Below, piece by piece: positions 54,656 to 64,000 of a stretch of 64,000 bases of DNA. Every line of letters starts with the position of its first letter. Within the stretch, counting starts at the first letter, position 1. The position numbers and the translations under genes were made by a program. The stretch lies in NCBI RefSeq assembly GCF_000204055.1, contig NW_006768882.1, forward strand, positions 19,939-83,938. The letters run 5' to 3'. Source of the DNA: Melampsora larici-populina 98AG31. Lineage: Eukaryota > Basidiomycota > Pucciniomycetes > Pucciniales > Melampsoraceae. The notes under the pieces are model-generated. The model did no database searches, had not been told where the DNA came from, and was given only the letters and a program-made list of their open reading frames with translations.

Positions 54656-56052
54656 CTACTTACTTTTTTTGTTGAGGATGTATTGGAGCCAACCATCACG
54701 CTCAGAAGGTGGTGTATTGACAAAAGTCTCAGCCATCACAGGATTTTCAGCAAATAGATTTAAAGCAATGTAGCGTTGAGTGGGTTCAAGAGATGATTTG
54801 TAAATGAGAGAAACAGCTAAAGCATGGGTTGAAGGCTTTTCAGCTTGAATTGTGTTAGCTGCATGGTTGATCAATGCTGAAGTGGAATCAAATGAAGATT
54901 GAATGTTTGAGCCAAATTCTTTCATATCAGTCAACATCCCATCAAGAATTTGAACACCTGATTGTTTCTTTGCTTTAACCGGAGCACAAGCAGCTAATGC
55001 TACCTTAGAAGTACGGTGTTGCTTTGCCGCTGGAGCTTCATCTGAGTCTGAGTCTGAGTTGTCCTTGGGCTTGAAAGCAACGTCCATTGATTCCAATGTG
55101 TCCGGAGAAGGCAATTTGGGGTAAGGATCGAATTCAGGTGGTGGAGAAAAGAAGGGATTGTCGGCTTGGTCAGCAAAAGGGGAAGGGATGTTGGTTCTGT
55201 TGAAAATTGGGCTACTTGAAGTAGGCAGGTTGGTTCTGTTGATGATTGGGCTGTTGGATGTTGAACCAAGATTGGTGTTATCGACAATCAAACCTTTAAC
55301 ATACTTGCCAGTAGCCTTGTGAACTTCAACTAGAGTCCCAATGGCATCAAAGAGGGGAAAGGGTTGACCTTTCAAGCAAGCGTAATCTTTAGCCTTTGTA
55401 CTCTTCTTCAAGAAGCAAAGAAGTCAATATGTATAAAAGGAAAATAAAACAAACTTACTTTATCAGCAAGGATCAGTGCCCAGACTGAATCAGGTAGGTT
55501 AATACAACCATCTTTCCACCCTGCACCACTCAGGCCATTGAGATGCTTGTAATCGGCATATAGTTTTGACAACTGTAGAAGTAAAGTAACATCAATAAAA
55601 ACAAAACAAATCAATAAAGAATAAAAAAAACTACCTACAACATACCAGTGTTGCTTACAAGCCTTCACGGTTTTTTTCCCACTCGCATTGACTAAATCAG
55701 TACCCTGTGTTTTCTTGTTTTTGCTTCCTGCGAGTCTTTCAGTTACAGCAGTCCAAGTGGCAGTCTTGAAGCCATGCACCGTAGTAGCATTCTGGGGTCC
55801 AATTGGTCCGTGAGCAGGCTGACGTTTAGTAGTCTAAACCTTGACAAAGATTGCATTGTCGTCATTGTCCCATTGGGCCTTGATCTTTGGGTCTTTTGAT
55901 TCCTCAGCAATTGGCGGGTTTGGCAGAGTTGGCTGGTTTGAAGTAGTCAATGGAATTGAGGTAGGTGGTTGGCTAGGTGCCTGAGGTTCTTGTCAGACTT
56001 CTCTGGGAGCTTGCGGTCGTGGTTTGGCCTTGGGTTTCTCAGTGGTAGCCAT
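54656..56052 (-). pseudogene. Harbinger Myb/SANT-like accessory protein gene
   Basis: ATG at 56052 opens MATTEKPKAKPRPQAPREV. The Myb/SANT-like domain follows (AQWDNDDNAIF, GFKTATWTAVTERLAG, KTVKACKQHW, SKLYADYKHLNGLSGAGWKD), then KGQPFPLFDAIGTLVEVHKA and a Ser/Pro-rich, acidic C-terminal half ending at 54656. Such proteins bind the element ends and recruit the nuclease. TGA at 55993-55995 and TAG at 55834-55836 interrupt an otherwise single frame. At least two introns are present (near 55580-55650 and 55400-55460), and I could not place every junction cleanly. Confidence 0.8.
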
Positions 56053-56960
56053 AGCAGTAACAAGGAACTACGACAAGAAGGATAGAAAGGAACTATGAGG
56101 ATGGTTAAAAAGGAACTACGACAAGAAGGATAGAAAGGAACTGGGACAATGGTTAAAAAGGACTACTACGAGATGGTTAAAAAGGACTACGATGAGATGG
56201 ATAGAAAGGAACTACAAGGGAACTACGACAAGATGGTTAAAAAGGACTACTACAAGATCGTTAAAAAGGACTAAAACGAGATGGATAGAAAGGAACTATG
56301 AGTAATGCACCGGCCCGGTGCGCAAAACCCGAGCTGGTACCGGGAACGGGACCGGGTCGGGCGGGTCTCGGCTAAGATCTGGGTAAAGCCGGGTCTGCCC
56401 AGGCATATGATAGGGGGCAAATTTTACCAAAATCATCTTAATTTCTTAAAGTATCATATATATACAGCAAATTTTTTGTCTCTTTGTTGTAGAATAGCTG
56501 CTGGATAGCTTCAGCAAAGGCTACAGAAGAGAAGAAAATCGAAAAATCATATATTTATCATATATTTACGTTTTTTTTTTGGTTTTTGAGCATATCACAT
56601 CACTGGGGCTAGCGGACCGGGTTGGCCCGGTCTGAGGGGGAGGTTGGCCCCGGTCCAGCTCAGATTCATTGGGTTGGGGCCGGGTTGGTGCATTAACTAC
56701 AAGGGAACTACGACAAGATGGTTAAAAACGACTACTACGAGATGGTTAAAAAGGACTACAACAAGATGGATAGAAAGGAACTACAAGGATGGATAGAAAG
56801 GAACTACAAGGATGGATAAAAAGGACTCCTACGAGATGGTTAAAAAGGACTACTACAAGATGGTTAAAAAGGACTACTACGAGATGGTTAAAAAGGACTA
56901 CAACAAGAAGGATAGAAAGGACTGGGACAAAAGCTTTTAAAAGATGATGATGAAAGAGCT
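56053..56960. repeat. Minisatellite of about 24-bp units upstream of the Myb-like gene
   Basis: Units close to TACGAGATGGTTAAAAAGGA, alternating with GATAGAAAGGAACTACAAGG, are repeated more than twenty times from about 56065 to 56300 and again from 56700 to 56925. The array is cut in two by a GC-rich insertion at 56303-56695. Confidence 0.85.
56303..56695. mobile_element. GC-rich 393-bp element with TAATGCACC ends
   Basis: Starts TAATGCACCGGCCCGG and ends CCGGGTTGGTGCATTA. GC-rich outer parts (CGGGTCGGGCGGG; GGGTTGGCCCGG) enclose an AT-rich centre. It interrupts the minisatellite. The duplication length is unclear (TA or TAA-like). Confidence 0.65.
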
Positions 56961-57313
56961 GATAAAAAGACAACTATGGAGAAGAAGGCTGAGCAAAGGT
57001 GAGGGTGTGAACAAAACAGAAGACCTTGACCATGTGAGATGAACAATGGAGAAGAAGGCTGAGCAAAGGTGAGGGTGTGAACAAAATAAAAGGGCATGGG
57101 TAGAGAGAGAGGGTGAGAGAGAGATTGAAGTGGAATGATGGAGGTTGAAATGATTGATGGATTGAGGCAAGGGGCAAAAAGAGTTTTTGGGTTGAAAAAC
57201 AGCCTCAAGGCTGTTTTTCAAAATCAATGATTTTTTGATCAAACAGAGTTTTTATATTTGATCAGAAATCGGTTCCAAACGCCGGAGTTTTTGGTTCCCA
57301 GCCAAACGGGCCC

Positions 57314-57960
57314 TAAGCATTTGAGAACAGATTCATGAACCCGTGATTGGATTTCAAAAAACACTATGCATAGAGAGTTACTGGGTCAAGCATCATGAAG
57401 CTGTGCTCAAATGTCAAAATTTGGGTGAGAACATTGAATTGGAAGAACAGTGATTTCCATCTGAAATTTTGCCGGCTTTGACACCAGCCACTATACACAA
57501 CATTTCTTTCCGCAGAAAATCCTGCAATGGGCCAAACTTAACCAAGTCCCTGGCCAAAGGCCTGAGCCCCAGCAAGGGACTTGCTGCTAAAAACTGAATT
57601 CTTGCTCAAGAAGTGAGCTGTATTGGCCCAAAAACCACTACATTACATTCTCTTTGATTTCTAAATAAATTTTTCTTGATCCAAAATAACATGAGGATGG
57701 CAAAGGTCCATTAAATATGATGCACTTGCAAGCTCCTCCAGAAGGTGTCTGGAACTTTTGATATTGGCTGTTTGACTATGAGTCTTTTCCATCTTTTCTG
57801 AGCAGTTATCCTACCTGGAGCCTGTATGTCTCAGAAACATGTGAAAATGCCCAATCTTTGATCACCTTGAAAGAGGACTTCCCAGAGGTATATGGAGGCT
57901 CTTGCAGCTTGAGAATGTGTAATGGGTCTTCCCCATTGCTCTTGTGTTTTAAATCAAGCT
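57314..57960. repeat. Spacer with inverted partners on both sides
   Basis: 57410-57510 is an inverted copy of 52390-52470, so the Harbinger element lies in the middle of an older foldback. 57528-57647 (CCAAACTTAACCAAGTCCCT to the AAAACCACTACATT stretch) is an inverted copy of 60685-60808. No gene. Confidence 0.65.
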
Positions 57961-58275
57961 TGTCAGCCCTGAGCCCTAATTACAGGACCATGGGCAAACA
58001 GTAACACATGTAATATTATAAAAATGTGTAAATCCATAAGTACATCTCAAGGCTCAGTGTCAAGAGCCACATATACACATGTACATAATGCACTAAATAC
58101 CTAACAAACCTAACCCAAGTGTCAACCACAAGTGAGACAAGAATCACACGTTGACCACAAGTTGACGCTTGACCCCTGAATATATCACCGCCAACATAGA
58201 TGCCTCAGATTGAAAAATCCAAGGCATCATTGGATCTAAACCCTTGGACAGATCTTGTCTGAGGTTGTGAGCCTA
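57961..58275 (+). repeat. LTR-like fragment D
   Basis: Begins TGTCAGCCCTGAGCCC, sharing its first 13 bases with LTRs A, B and C. The stretch CCAACATAGATGCCTCAGAT and about 55 bases after it recur in inverse orientation at about 60080-60160. Confidence 0.6.
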
Positions 58276-59009
58276 CAGTAGACTCTGATATAACCAATAC
58301 TCAAAAAATGGACCTCAAAAGCATCGGTTTTGACCGAGTATCTTTTTTTTCAGTCCTCTGGGAAAAGCAATAGAATTTATATTGCAGAGGAATATTGGTT
58401 TTGACAAAGAAACGCACACAATGAAAGTTATCATCTAGGAACTTTTGCAAATGAAATTGGTAAAGGTTTGCTGCTTTGCAGACTTGACACTGACCAAGCA
58501 GCAATGTCTTACCAAGGCCTTAATGACCCTTTCATAACTTCTCACTGTCAACAAGGTTGGCTGAAATATCCATGAATCATTCATCAGCCTTGGTGAGTGG
58601 CTTTCCAGTGGTTCATTCAGAGGTTTCAAACAAGCCTTGTTTTTGGATTTCAAGGTTTGAAATGCTTTCTCAATGTGAGAATTTGTATATTTTGAAAGAT
58701 CTTTGGGCAGCATTTCCGTAAAACTGAATGATTTTGAAGACTTCTGATTGCGAGTGAAACTGTGACAAAAAAATTCTTTACGTTGAAACAAGAAAAAAGA
58801 CCAAATAAACCAACACGGTAGACAAATGGCCCAAAAGAATTCTCGGGTTTGAACTTGGGATCTCAAAAAAAAAGTATCGGGTATCCGGTATGGCAGGTTT
58901 ATTGGTTTTTCAACCAATTTCACTGCAAATAAAAATTATTTGACCAAAAAAGTATTGGCTTTTCTAGAGTATTGGGTTTGACACATATCAGTTATATCAG
59001 AGTCTGCTG
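58276..59009. mobile_element. Pogo-like non-autonomous element, 734 bp
   Basis: Ends CAGTAGACTCTGATATAAC and complement (one mismatch), flanked by TA at 58274-58275 and 59010-59011. CAG starts with a CTCTGATATAAC-type core are typical of pogo/Tigger-like elements. A minus-strand frame at 58435-58923 (162 codons) has no recognisable transposase motif, so the element is non-autonomous or very decayed. Confidence 0.8.
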
Positions 59010-59019
59010 TACTAGCGTC

Positions 59020-60029
59020 TGTCAGGCTAGTAGAATCAATAAAAAGGTTGTAGAAGGTATGGTAACTTCTACCAAAGTCTTGTAGATCAATATCTACAAG
59101 TATGAATGGGTAGAGATTTGGGCGTAAGATCTTTACTTGGACTAAACAAGTAAAGACTACAGTTAGTTGACCTTTAAACAAAGGCTTTAGCCCAGGGATT
59201 TTGGGTTAGTTATTGTATTTACAATAATTAAAAATAAGAGCAACTGACGCGCAGTTCTCAATCCTCATTTGATCCTCTTCTTCCTCAAAGAAAGGTCAAA
59301 GAAGGTGGTGTTAAAGTCTATTATAACACCGGGAACTTTACACTCTGACTAATAGAGATTTCCCCGTAGATTTAGAGTTTCTTATATCAGATGAATCCCA
59401 AATCTGATATAAGCAATACCCAAGGACTACTTCCTTACAAGTAATTCCACCAAATGGATATTACAAGAACTACTGATTATGGAGTCTAATCAGAAACCAA
59501 GTTGAATGAGCACACAGAATAAGCAACAAGACACAAGGTTTGAGTTTCAAGTTTTGTAGAATCAGGACTTTAAAGTTTGGTAATTGATAAGCAAAGTTTA
59601 AAGGTTCTAGGAAGATGAATAAAAGCAAAGTTGTGTAGTTGTTGAATAATGATGTGATAATGTTCTTCTTCTCAATTTGGTTGGATTTCCAGGGTTTATA
59701 TAGTCTGAACCTTGGAAATCTTTGGACTACAAGTGCGCACAAATTGTGGTTCTATGGTTAGGTTAATTACATTATCACAATTACTATTGGGTTATAAGTA
59801 TATTCTGTTTGTTACATATGTGTTACGGCTGTGAAATATATGTAGCTTTGGTTTACATCAAAGTTGTGTGTGTTCACACTCTTTGATGTGAGTTCTGCAC
59901 ATGCTACATATGCTAAATCATATGTAACTTGACTCTTGAAACTGAGCCTTGAGTTGTGATTGCTATTTCTAAGGTTTTTATTATAATATGTCGCCCATTG
60001 GTACTCTGGTTTAGTACTCAGGGCTGACA
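59020..60029 (-). mobile_element. Solo LTR C2, 1010 bp
   Basis: On the minus strand starts TGTCAGCCCTGAGTAC and ends GCCTGACA. It aligns with LTR C1 at 39793-41107 except for the position and orientation of module M. The flanking 5-mers do not match (GCGTC on the left, GAGGT on the right), so the locus has recombined. Confidence 0.75.
59256..59441 (+). repeat. 186-bp module M, copy 2
   Basis: Same orientation on the plus strand as copy 1 at 40690-40875, while the LTR around it is inverted. Relative to the LTR it is therefore inverted, and it lies after rather than before the segment containing ATCAGTAGTTCTTGTAATAT. Confidence 0.8.
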
Positions 60030-63000
60030 GAGGTGTTGATTGGAGGGATCTTTTGGTGCAAAAAGCTACCTTGGATCAAAACCTTGGAGAGATTCTGTCC
60101 AAGGTTTTCAATTCAATGATACCTTGGATTTTTTTAATCTGAGGCATCTATGTTGGCTGTGTAGAAACCCCCCTTCTTCCCTTGAGTCATCCTCCATTTT
60201 TTACTACATCACAACATAAGACTCACATTATACTTGAAATCCTATCAAGTGCATCCTTGAGTGTGTGATTAGTTGTGTAGTCTAAAGACCAAACTTGAGC
60301 AGTACAGGTTCTATTGCTGAGCACCCCGGTATTGATTTCTACAAGCCCTGGGCCATCATATTCTCTAGAAATAAACTGTAAAGCAGCAAAGCTTCCTCCC
60401 CTACACGGAGTCTAAAGTAGCCTTCAGGATACTTGGTGCACCAAAGAGTAAAGCCTGCCCCTTGCAGTCTCACAAGGTTAGAGTGGACTGGCTCTTTACT
60501 GCCCTTAGTCTCTTTTCTCTTCCTCAATTACTATTCTTAGAGGTCAACTAGCTGTAGTGCTCACTTAGGTGTACCATGTGAAGACCACTCTTCACCTTTT
60601 CTTATCACATTCTTAGTGAAGAGTACACCTAACAGATGTGCACTCCTCACAAATCTGGGTTTATTGAGCCACAAAAAAGACAACCCAATGTAATGGTTTT
60701 TGAGCCAATACAGCCCACTTCTCAGGCAATGAATTTGTTTTTGGAGGTAAGTCCCTTGCTGGGCCTTGGGCCTTTGACAAGGGACTTGGTTAAGTTTGGC
60801 CATGGGCCTACATAGAAACTGTACTTTGTGTATTATTTACCTCTGCAAGAAAGGTTGACTGACACCTTTGACCCAATTCTGTTGTCATCTGCCCTCTATA
60901 GCACTGCGCCACAGCTGCCACCTGAGTCATTCATATTTGGGCACACTGACATTCAATCCTGCCCCCATGATCCCTGCAGTGCACCATCTCTATCCCAGGT
61001 GCTGTAATTTGCCTAATCACTTACTCAAGCCCAAGGATATATCAACATGTCAACCCAATTTCTCTCAACTGTCATTCTGAACCTGAAGCACCCCAAACAC
61101 CAGTGGATTCTCAATCTAATAATGTATCTCTCCACTCTACTTTGAATCATTATAGATACTCATCTTTCTTCCCTTTTTTCCCAAAACAGCAAGGATCTGA
61201 GAGCCCTCACCCAGAAAATGAAGACAACCCAACCTTCACCTTTTCAACTGCAACTTCTACACCCCTGACAAGGAATAGAAAACAGGATTTCATCAATTCA
61301 ACTGCTCCAACTGTCCAAAATCAAAATGACAGGAAAGTCTAATTCAATTGCACCCAATCAATTCAGTCAGTACTTTGCAAAAAAATACATAAAGAAAACA
61401 AACAGATAATAGAAAAGCCAATCATCTTACAACATTGTAAATTTAATCATTCAAACCAAACTGAAAATAAGCACTAAGCAGGATTGATTTTTGATATTTT
61501 TGAAAGCATGTAGGTTTAAGGAATTGCAATTAGTATCAATCACATAATTATCAGAATCCAATACATCAAAGCCTCAATAATTTATAATCAGTGAACATGA
61601 ATTCTATCAAATCCAATCTATTGAATTTAAAAATAATCATCATTCTTGATTGTTGAACTCCGATACAATTGATTGATACTGATATGTTATCAGTTCAAGA
61701 TCAAGTGGTTTCAAAAAGCAATCATTGCTTTACTTTCTTTCAAATGTAACAGAACTTGTTTAGATCACTGACCTGAGTTTCTTTTCAATGGATTATAAGA
61801 ACAGCCGGTGGGGGTTTATCAGCTACACCAATCCATCCATCCAATTGTCTCTATTTTGCATTGTGTAGAAACAGAAACTGTTCTTTGATCCAAAATGTGT
61901 GCTTCTCTTTTGTCCTTGATCTCTTGAACATGAAATAGCTGATTATGATTGCAAAGGTTGAAACAACTTATGAGAAGCTTACATGTTGTGAGATCTCCCT
62001 ACCAAGTCATCTGATCATGGCATGAAGTTCAAGGCTAAAAATGAACAATCAAAATGTGTGAAATGTCAAGTCCAGCCAAACAAAGATAAATAAAAAAAAT
62101 GGTTGTCAAGGAAAGCAAACATTAATGAGGATATTACATGAAACAATGGCTCAAGAAAGTGACTGCGGAAGATAAAGGCAAAAGAATACATTGTGAAAAC
62201 AACTGTCAGACCAATTGTCAAAACAATTGATTCAACACAATCTGCACTGGTTTCTTCAACATTTTACTGCTCAAGCAGGATCTTGATGTTTGTTGTCTTT
62301 GATTGCGGAAAAATCTTCTCTCTCTATATGTGTGTGACTGTTAATGCACCTTTTTGTGGTGTTTGAGCCAGTGGATTAGTGTGCTTGTTGGATTTGTCAG
62401 AGCAGAATCCATGACAGGTTGGGTGTTGACACTGCACACACAGTCATTTATACAGTACCAATTCCTAAGCTCAACTAAGCCCCTCTCCCAACACGGCCAT
62501 GTCCCCTCTTGAAGAGGGGCTTAGGGTTTAGACCCCGACCTTGGCCTAAGACCAGCAGGAGTTTCAAGCATCTTTGCTTAAAATCCCTTTTTGAGGGCTT
62601 GAAATGTTGCAAAAACTTGTAATAAATTTAGAAGCAATCCTTCAAGCTCTTCTGCTTCTCCTTGTCCTATCTTAACCCCCACACACCACTTGTAGATTAT
62701 GAGGAAATTGCATCCCAATATCAAGTGATTTCAAGGGATTCAGCACACATGTAGGCCCACACGCAGAGTATGACCCAGATTTACCAGCACTCAACAGCTC
62801 AAATTTGTCACTTCACTCACGTAAAGTGGTGCTACTGGGTATAAGCCCTAAGCCCCTTCCCATTCCCAATTTCCGGCAGTCCTCTGGTGTCGCCGTTTTC
62901 AGACCAAGAACCCGGCGCGCCCGACCCACCTTGGGGGCAGCTGGGCGCGTCTTTCTTGCAAATCGCGCCCATCACATTAAAAAAAATGATACCGCACAAC

Positions 63001-63057
63001 ACCGGTGCCGCACACCACAGCAGACCATAGCGGTGCAAGTTATTTGCAAAAAAAATG
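60030..63057. other. Gene-poor right region
   Basis: 60030-60175 is the inverted partner of LTR fragment D and 60685-60808 the inverted partner of 57528-57647. The remaining sequence has only short unrecognised frames, for example 61103-61342 (Ser/Thr/Asn-rich). A GC-rich block with GGCGCGCCCGACCC lies near 62915. No gene or RNA is supported. Confidence 0.5.
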
Positions 63058-63181
63058 GAAATGTAATTCTCAAAACTTACAATAACCAGTATTTGAAAAT
63101 ACTGAAAGCAAAGGTTGTGGGCGAATCCCTAGGCTAGATCAGCCCAGGGTTTTAATTACTTGAATCAAACAAAAAGACCCT
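63058..63181. repeat. 124-bp exact direct repeat, copy 1
   Basis: From GAAATGTAATTCTCAAAACT to CAAACAAAAAGACCCT, identical to 63727-63850. No coding or RNA function recognised. Confidence 0.95.
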
Positions 63182-63726
63182 ACAGGGTGGCTAGCGGACC
63201 TAAAACAATTTGTAAAGAAAACGCCACTACTCGATATAAATGAAACTATAACCCTACTAAAAATTGAAACATAACCATAGGAAAAAAGTAAAAAGAAAAA
63301 GTAAAATGAAGCCCAACACAATCTTTTTAAAGACAACATTATAATCACAAAGAACCAACCAACTTTTTTTTTTTTTTAAAAAAAAGAAATAGTAATCCCA
63401 CCACATCTCCTTAACTCAATTCATCAGCGTAAAAAGTACTCAAAAATCTTAGTAATAATAATCGTGACTTCAATACCTGGGAATAAGGGTGGGTGGGCGC
63501 GAAATATAAGAACTAAACTAGTTTACCGAATAAGATGATATTGAAGTTTTGACGAATGTAAACACGATGGGAAGATGAATAAAAAGGATGGTCAACAGCC
63601 TATGACATCATCCTTGTAAGTGACTGAAGTACAAAAAGAATGTCCGACCCGTCAGTAACTTTACAGGTACCGTGCATTCCGAATGAATCACATTCCCATC
63701 GGTTAATAACGAGTTACCAACTCCTA
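63182..63726. other. Sequence between the direct repeats
   Basis: 545 bp, AT-rich, with a poly-T/poly-A hairpin near 63365-63385. No gene recognised. Confidence 0.5.
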
Positions 63727-63850
63727 GAAATGTAATTCTCAAAACTTACAATAACCAGTATTTGAAAATACTGAAAGCAAAGGTTGTGGGCGAATCCCTA
63801 GGCTAGATCAGCCCAGGGTTTTAATTACTTGAATCAAACAAAAAGACCCT
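63727..63850. repeat. 124-bp exact direct repeat, copy 2
   Basis: Identical to copy 1 at 63058-63181, offset 669 bp. Different sequence follows (CTCCGACCCG versus ACAGGGTGGC). The last 150 bases of the window show nothing further. Confidence 0.95.
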
Positions 63851-64000
63851 CTCCGACCCGCCTACAGACGTATCCATAGAGTGGTGAAGTAGGAGAAGGG
63901 AATCATTTGTCAGTTTCTAAGTTAAAATGCCCACAAAACTAACAACAGGCATTAAGAAGCCATCCGAATAAACCAAAGGCAAAAGGGCCCTGTCTGACAA

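Larger units (their letters stand above)
52478..57313. mobile_element. PIF/Harbinger element, 4.8 kb, with TAA duplication
   Basis: Ends are GGGCCCGTTTGGCTGG and its exact complement, flanked by TAA at 52475-52477 and 57314-57316. Three-base TAA/TTA duplications and these G-rich ends are typical of PIF/Harbinger. It carries the two expected genes, transposase (plus) and Myb/SANT-like protein (minus), transcribed toward each other. A minisatellite region and a GC-rich nested element occupy 56050-56960. Confidence 0.9.

Noticed and set aside
56053..56960. Regular short repeats as a possible CRISPR array
   Set aside because: Units are adjacent tandem copies without unique spacers, in a eukaryotic transposon.
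62805..63137. 110-codon frame with Arg-rich segment
   Set aside because: It overlaps a GC-rich block and half of the 124-bp repeat, matches no family, and its composition follows the repeat.

Overview
The window looks like a nuclear segment of a rust fungus (Pucciniales). That is an inference from three things: spliceosomal introns of about 55-140 bp with CTAAC-like branch sites, single-copy fungal genes (a BMT2-like rRNA methyltransferase, UTP11, a bZIP factor, a glycosyltransferase), and a very high load of nested transposons of kinds common in rust genomes. No bacterial, organellar or viral genome features were seen.

Layout. 1-4.3 kb: decayed hAT transposase, its putative 3' subterminal repeats, and a broken gene of unknown family. 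4.3-11.8 kb: a minus-strand PIF/Harbinger transposase gene split by a 6-kb Ty1/copia retrotransposon (LTRs, primer site, gag, pol, 5-bp target duplication). 12.4-14 kb: RRM/zinc-finger/AT-hook gene, probably frameshifted. 14.2-16.4 kb: intact 8-exon glycosyltransferase gene (minus). 17.3 kb: intron-containing tRNA-Cys(GCA).

17,835-28,603: one 10.8-kb Mutator-like element (MULE) with terminal inverted repeats and a perfect 9-bp target duplication. It encodes, on the minus strand, a FAR1-type zinc finger, a MULE transposase core, a SWIM finger, a zinc knuckle and an OTU-type protease domain. Two solo LTRs, a small MULE-type relative (itself inside one LTR) and a MITE have landed in it. Its right end sits exactly at the stop codon of the BMT2-like gene and supplies the third base of a new stop.

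28.6-34.5 kb is the main host-gene island: the BMT2-like gene and UTP11, both in ribosome biogenesis and divergently transcribed from a 334-bp spacer, then a bZIP transcription factor.

34.5-64 kb is gene-poor: a copia fragment, a MITE inserted into a copy of itself, LTR remnants carrying a 186-bp module in different places and orientations, a second hAT gene, foldback structures, a decayed multi-membrane-span gene, a 4.8-kb PIF/Harbinger element with convergent transposase and Myb-like genes, a pogo-like element, an inverted LTR mosaic, and an exact 124-bp direct repeat near the right edge.

Besides the intact host genes, the main value of the window is its stratigraphy: insertions are nested up to three or four deep, and target duplications with preserved reading frames allow the order of events to be read from sequence alone.
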